From contig JBGUUT010000036.1 in assembly GCA_045133795.1 (NCBI GenBank), positions 1 through 32,000 on the forward strand: 32,000 bases of DNA. Direction: 5' to 3'. This DNA is from RGIG8597 sp045133795 (GTDB lineage: Bacteria > Spirochaetota > GWE2-31-10). Position numbers and translations under genes: made by a program. A model generated the notes under the pieces. That model did no database searches. It worked only from the letters and a program-made list of their open reading frames with translations, and was not told the origin of the DNA. Shown here piece after piece: positions 31,322 through 32,000 of the stretch; position 1 is the first letter of the stretch; each line of letters begins with the position of its first letter.

Positions 31322-31423
31322 TTATTTGCTAGAAACGAATCTATTGAGGTTTTCAATCCAGGGAAAATAAAAAAAGTGTAAAGCCATCCCGAACAGTGCA
31401 ATAAAAATACCTATCAAGTACAT
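31322..31423 (-). CDS. Possible 33-aa membrane peptide or remnant
   Basis: An ATG-started frame reads MYLIGIFIALFGMALHFFYF and then PWIENLNRFVSSK: one hydrophobic helix plus a polar tail. No ribosome site precedes it. It could be a single-span peptide or the end of a decayed gene. Nothing else was seen between the terminators and the Rpn-family gene except a TAGAGA/TCTCTA hairpin (31434-31450). Confidence 0.3.
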   Translation of the reverse strand: MYLIGIFIALFGMALHFFYFPWIENLNRFVSSK

Positions 31424-31476
31424 TAAAGATAAGTAGAGATTTTTTCTCTAATTTATTTTTTAAGAGGTTCTAATTA

Positions 31477-32000
31477 ATGCAAAAAACAAACCGTAATTAC
31501 AAAGATTCAGTCTTTGTCGACCTATTCGCTTATGATGTGACAGCAAAGGAAAATTTCATCTCGCTCTACAACGCTTTACATGGTACAAATCTCGATGTGA
31601 AAACTACGGACATTCAGCCGGTTATGCTGGAGCAAGTACTCTACATGAAATACTATAATGATATAGCTATGCTTATCGATGGGAAAATCGTGATTTTGAT
31701 TGAACATCAATCGACAATTAATCAGAATATGCCGTTTCGTTTTCTGGAATACATCGCCAGGATTTACGAGAAGATAACAACAAAAGACGAGAAATTCGGG
31801 CGTAAACTCGTAAAGCTTCCCGTGCCGGAATTCTATGTTTTTTACAATGGCAAAGACGATTATCCGACAGAAAGTGTGATGAAATTATCCGATGCATTCA
31901 TGCAACTTGGCGGCAAGTTAAAAAATCAGCTTGAAAATGCGAATTATCCGCTTGAAATATCCGTGAAAGTGATTAATATTAACGTGGATAAAGAAAATCC
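31477..32000 (+). CDS. Rpn-family PD-(D/E)XK nuclease / putative transposase, N-terminal part
   Basis: The gene starts at ATG 31477 after AGAGG and is still open at the window end, so 174 codons are visible. It begins MQKTNRNYKDSVFVDLFAYD, the usual opening of Rpn (recombination-promoting nuclease) proteins. It continues with MLIDGKIVILIEHQSTINQN, the PD-(D/E)XK core with D and E-x-Q, then PFRFLEYIARIYEKI and VPEFYVFYNGKDDYP. Rpn nucleases of E. coli cut DNA and raise recombination, and some act in phage defence. Members are multi-copy in many treponemes. A TAGAGA/TCTCTA hairpin followed by T-rich sequence lies in its leader. Confidence 0.88.
   Translation, partial: MQKTNRNYKDSVFVDLFAYDVTAKENFISLYNALHGTNLDVKTTDIQPVMLEQVLYMKYYNDIAMLIDGKIVILIEHQSTINQNMPFRFLEYIARIYEKITTKDEKFGRKLVKLPVPEFYVFYNGKDDYPTESVMKLSDAFMQLGGKLKNQLENANYPLEISVKVININVDKEN

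Overview
The window looks like chromosome of a low-GC host-associated spirochaete, most likely a Treponema. The evidence is the AT-rich codon use, the aerotolerance (Bat) operon with a fused BatB-BatC, the arrangement of the division cluster, and a lipoprotein with the 23-residue leucine-rich repeat common in oral and gut treponemes. Assignment to a species is not possible from sequence alone. No tRNA, full rRNA or CRISPR array was seen.

Layout. (1) 1-2.8 kb: the end of an MscS-type channel, a DUF4037 nucleotidyltransferase, a REP-associated tyrosine transposase (RAYT) flanked by two related palindromes, and a stand-alone AICAR transformylase (the C-terminal half of PurH). (2) 3-11.4 kb: a tightly coupled seven-gene operon, moxR / DUF58 / short BatD-like protein / batA / batBC fusion / batD / batE, behind a near-consensus promoter. 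A 53-aa protein gene with its own promoter and a strong terminator follows. (3) 11.4-19.4 kb, minus strand: rsmH, ftsL, mraY, ftsW, ftsQ, ftsA, ftsZ and a Xer-type recombinase. The place where ftsI/murF commonly sit, between ftsL and mraY, has no gene. It carries a sequence resembling the 3' end of RNase P RNA and a structured inverted repeat. A diverged second copy of the ftsA 3' end lies between ftsA and ftsZ. (4) 19.5-22.6 kb, plus strand: a UbiA-type polyprenyl-phosphate phosphoribosyltransferase, a polyprenyl-phosphate sugar-phosphate transferase and a PHP phosphoesterase, apparently one envelope-related unit. (5) 22.7-25.2 kb, minus strand: an EamA transporter, another RAYT-type palindrome, and a DUF6933-pRiA4b protein with an apparently leaderless start. 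(6) 25.2-29.1 kb: a defence-island-like segment with a truncated serine recombinase, gene debris, a 986-aa SIR2 protein of the general DSR2 architecture, a 97-aa partner gene and a frameshifted Abi_2 remnant. (7) 29.1-32 kb: a hairpin-rich accessory region with a BspA-like LRR lipoprotein behind a strong promoter, a 32-codon ORF and an intrinsic terminator. Dispersed and tandem repeats follow, then the start of an Rpn-family nuclease.

How the genes work together. MoxR and the Bat proteins should form an envelope-associated ATPase/VWA/TPR assembly. The division cluster makes lipid I and builds the Z-ring and septal machinery. The accessory end combines mobile-element traces, repeats and candidate phage defence. 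The best candidate for a poorly described system is the SIR2 gene with its 97-aa neighbour. The most unusual chromosomal features are the altered ftsL-mraY junction and the duplicated FtsA tail.
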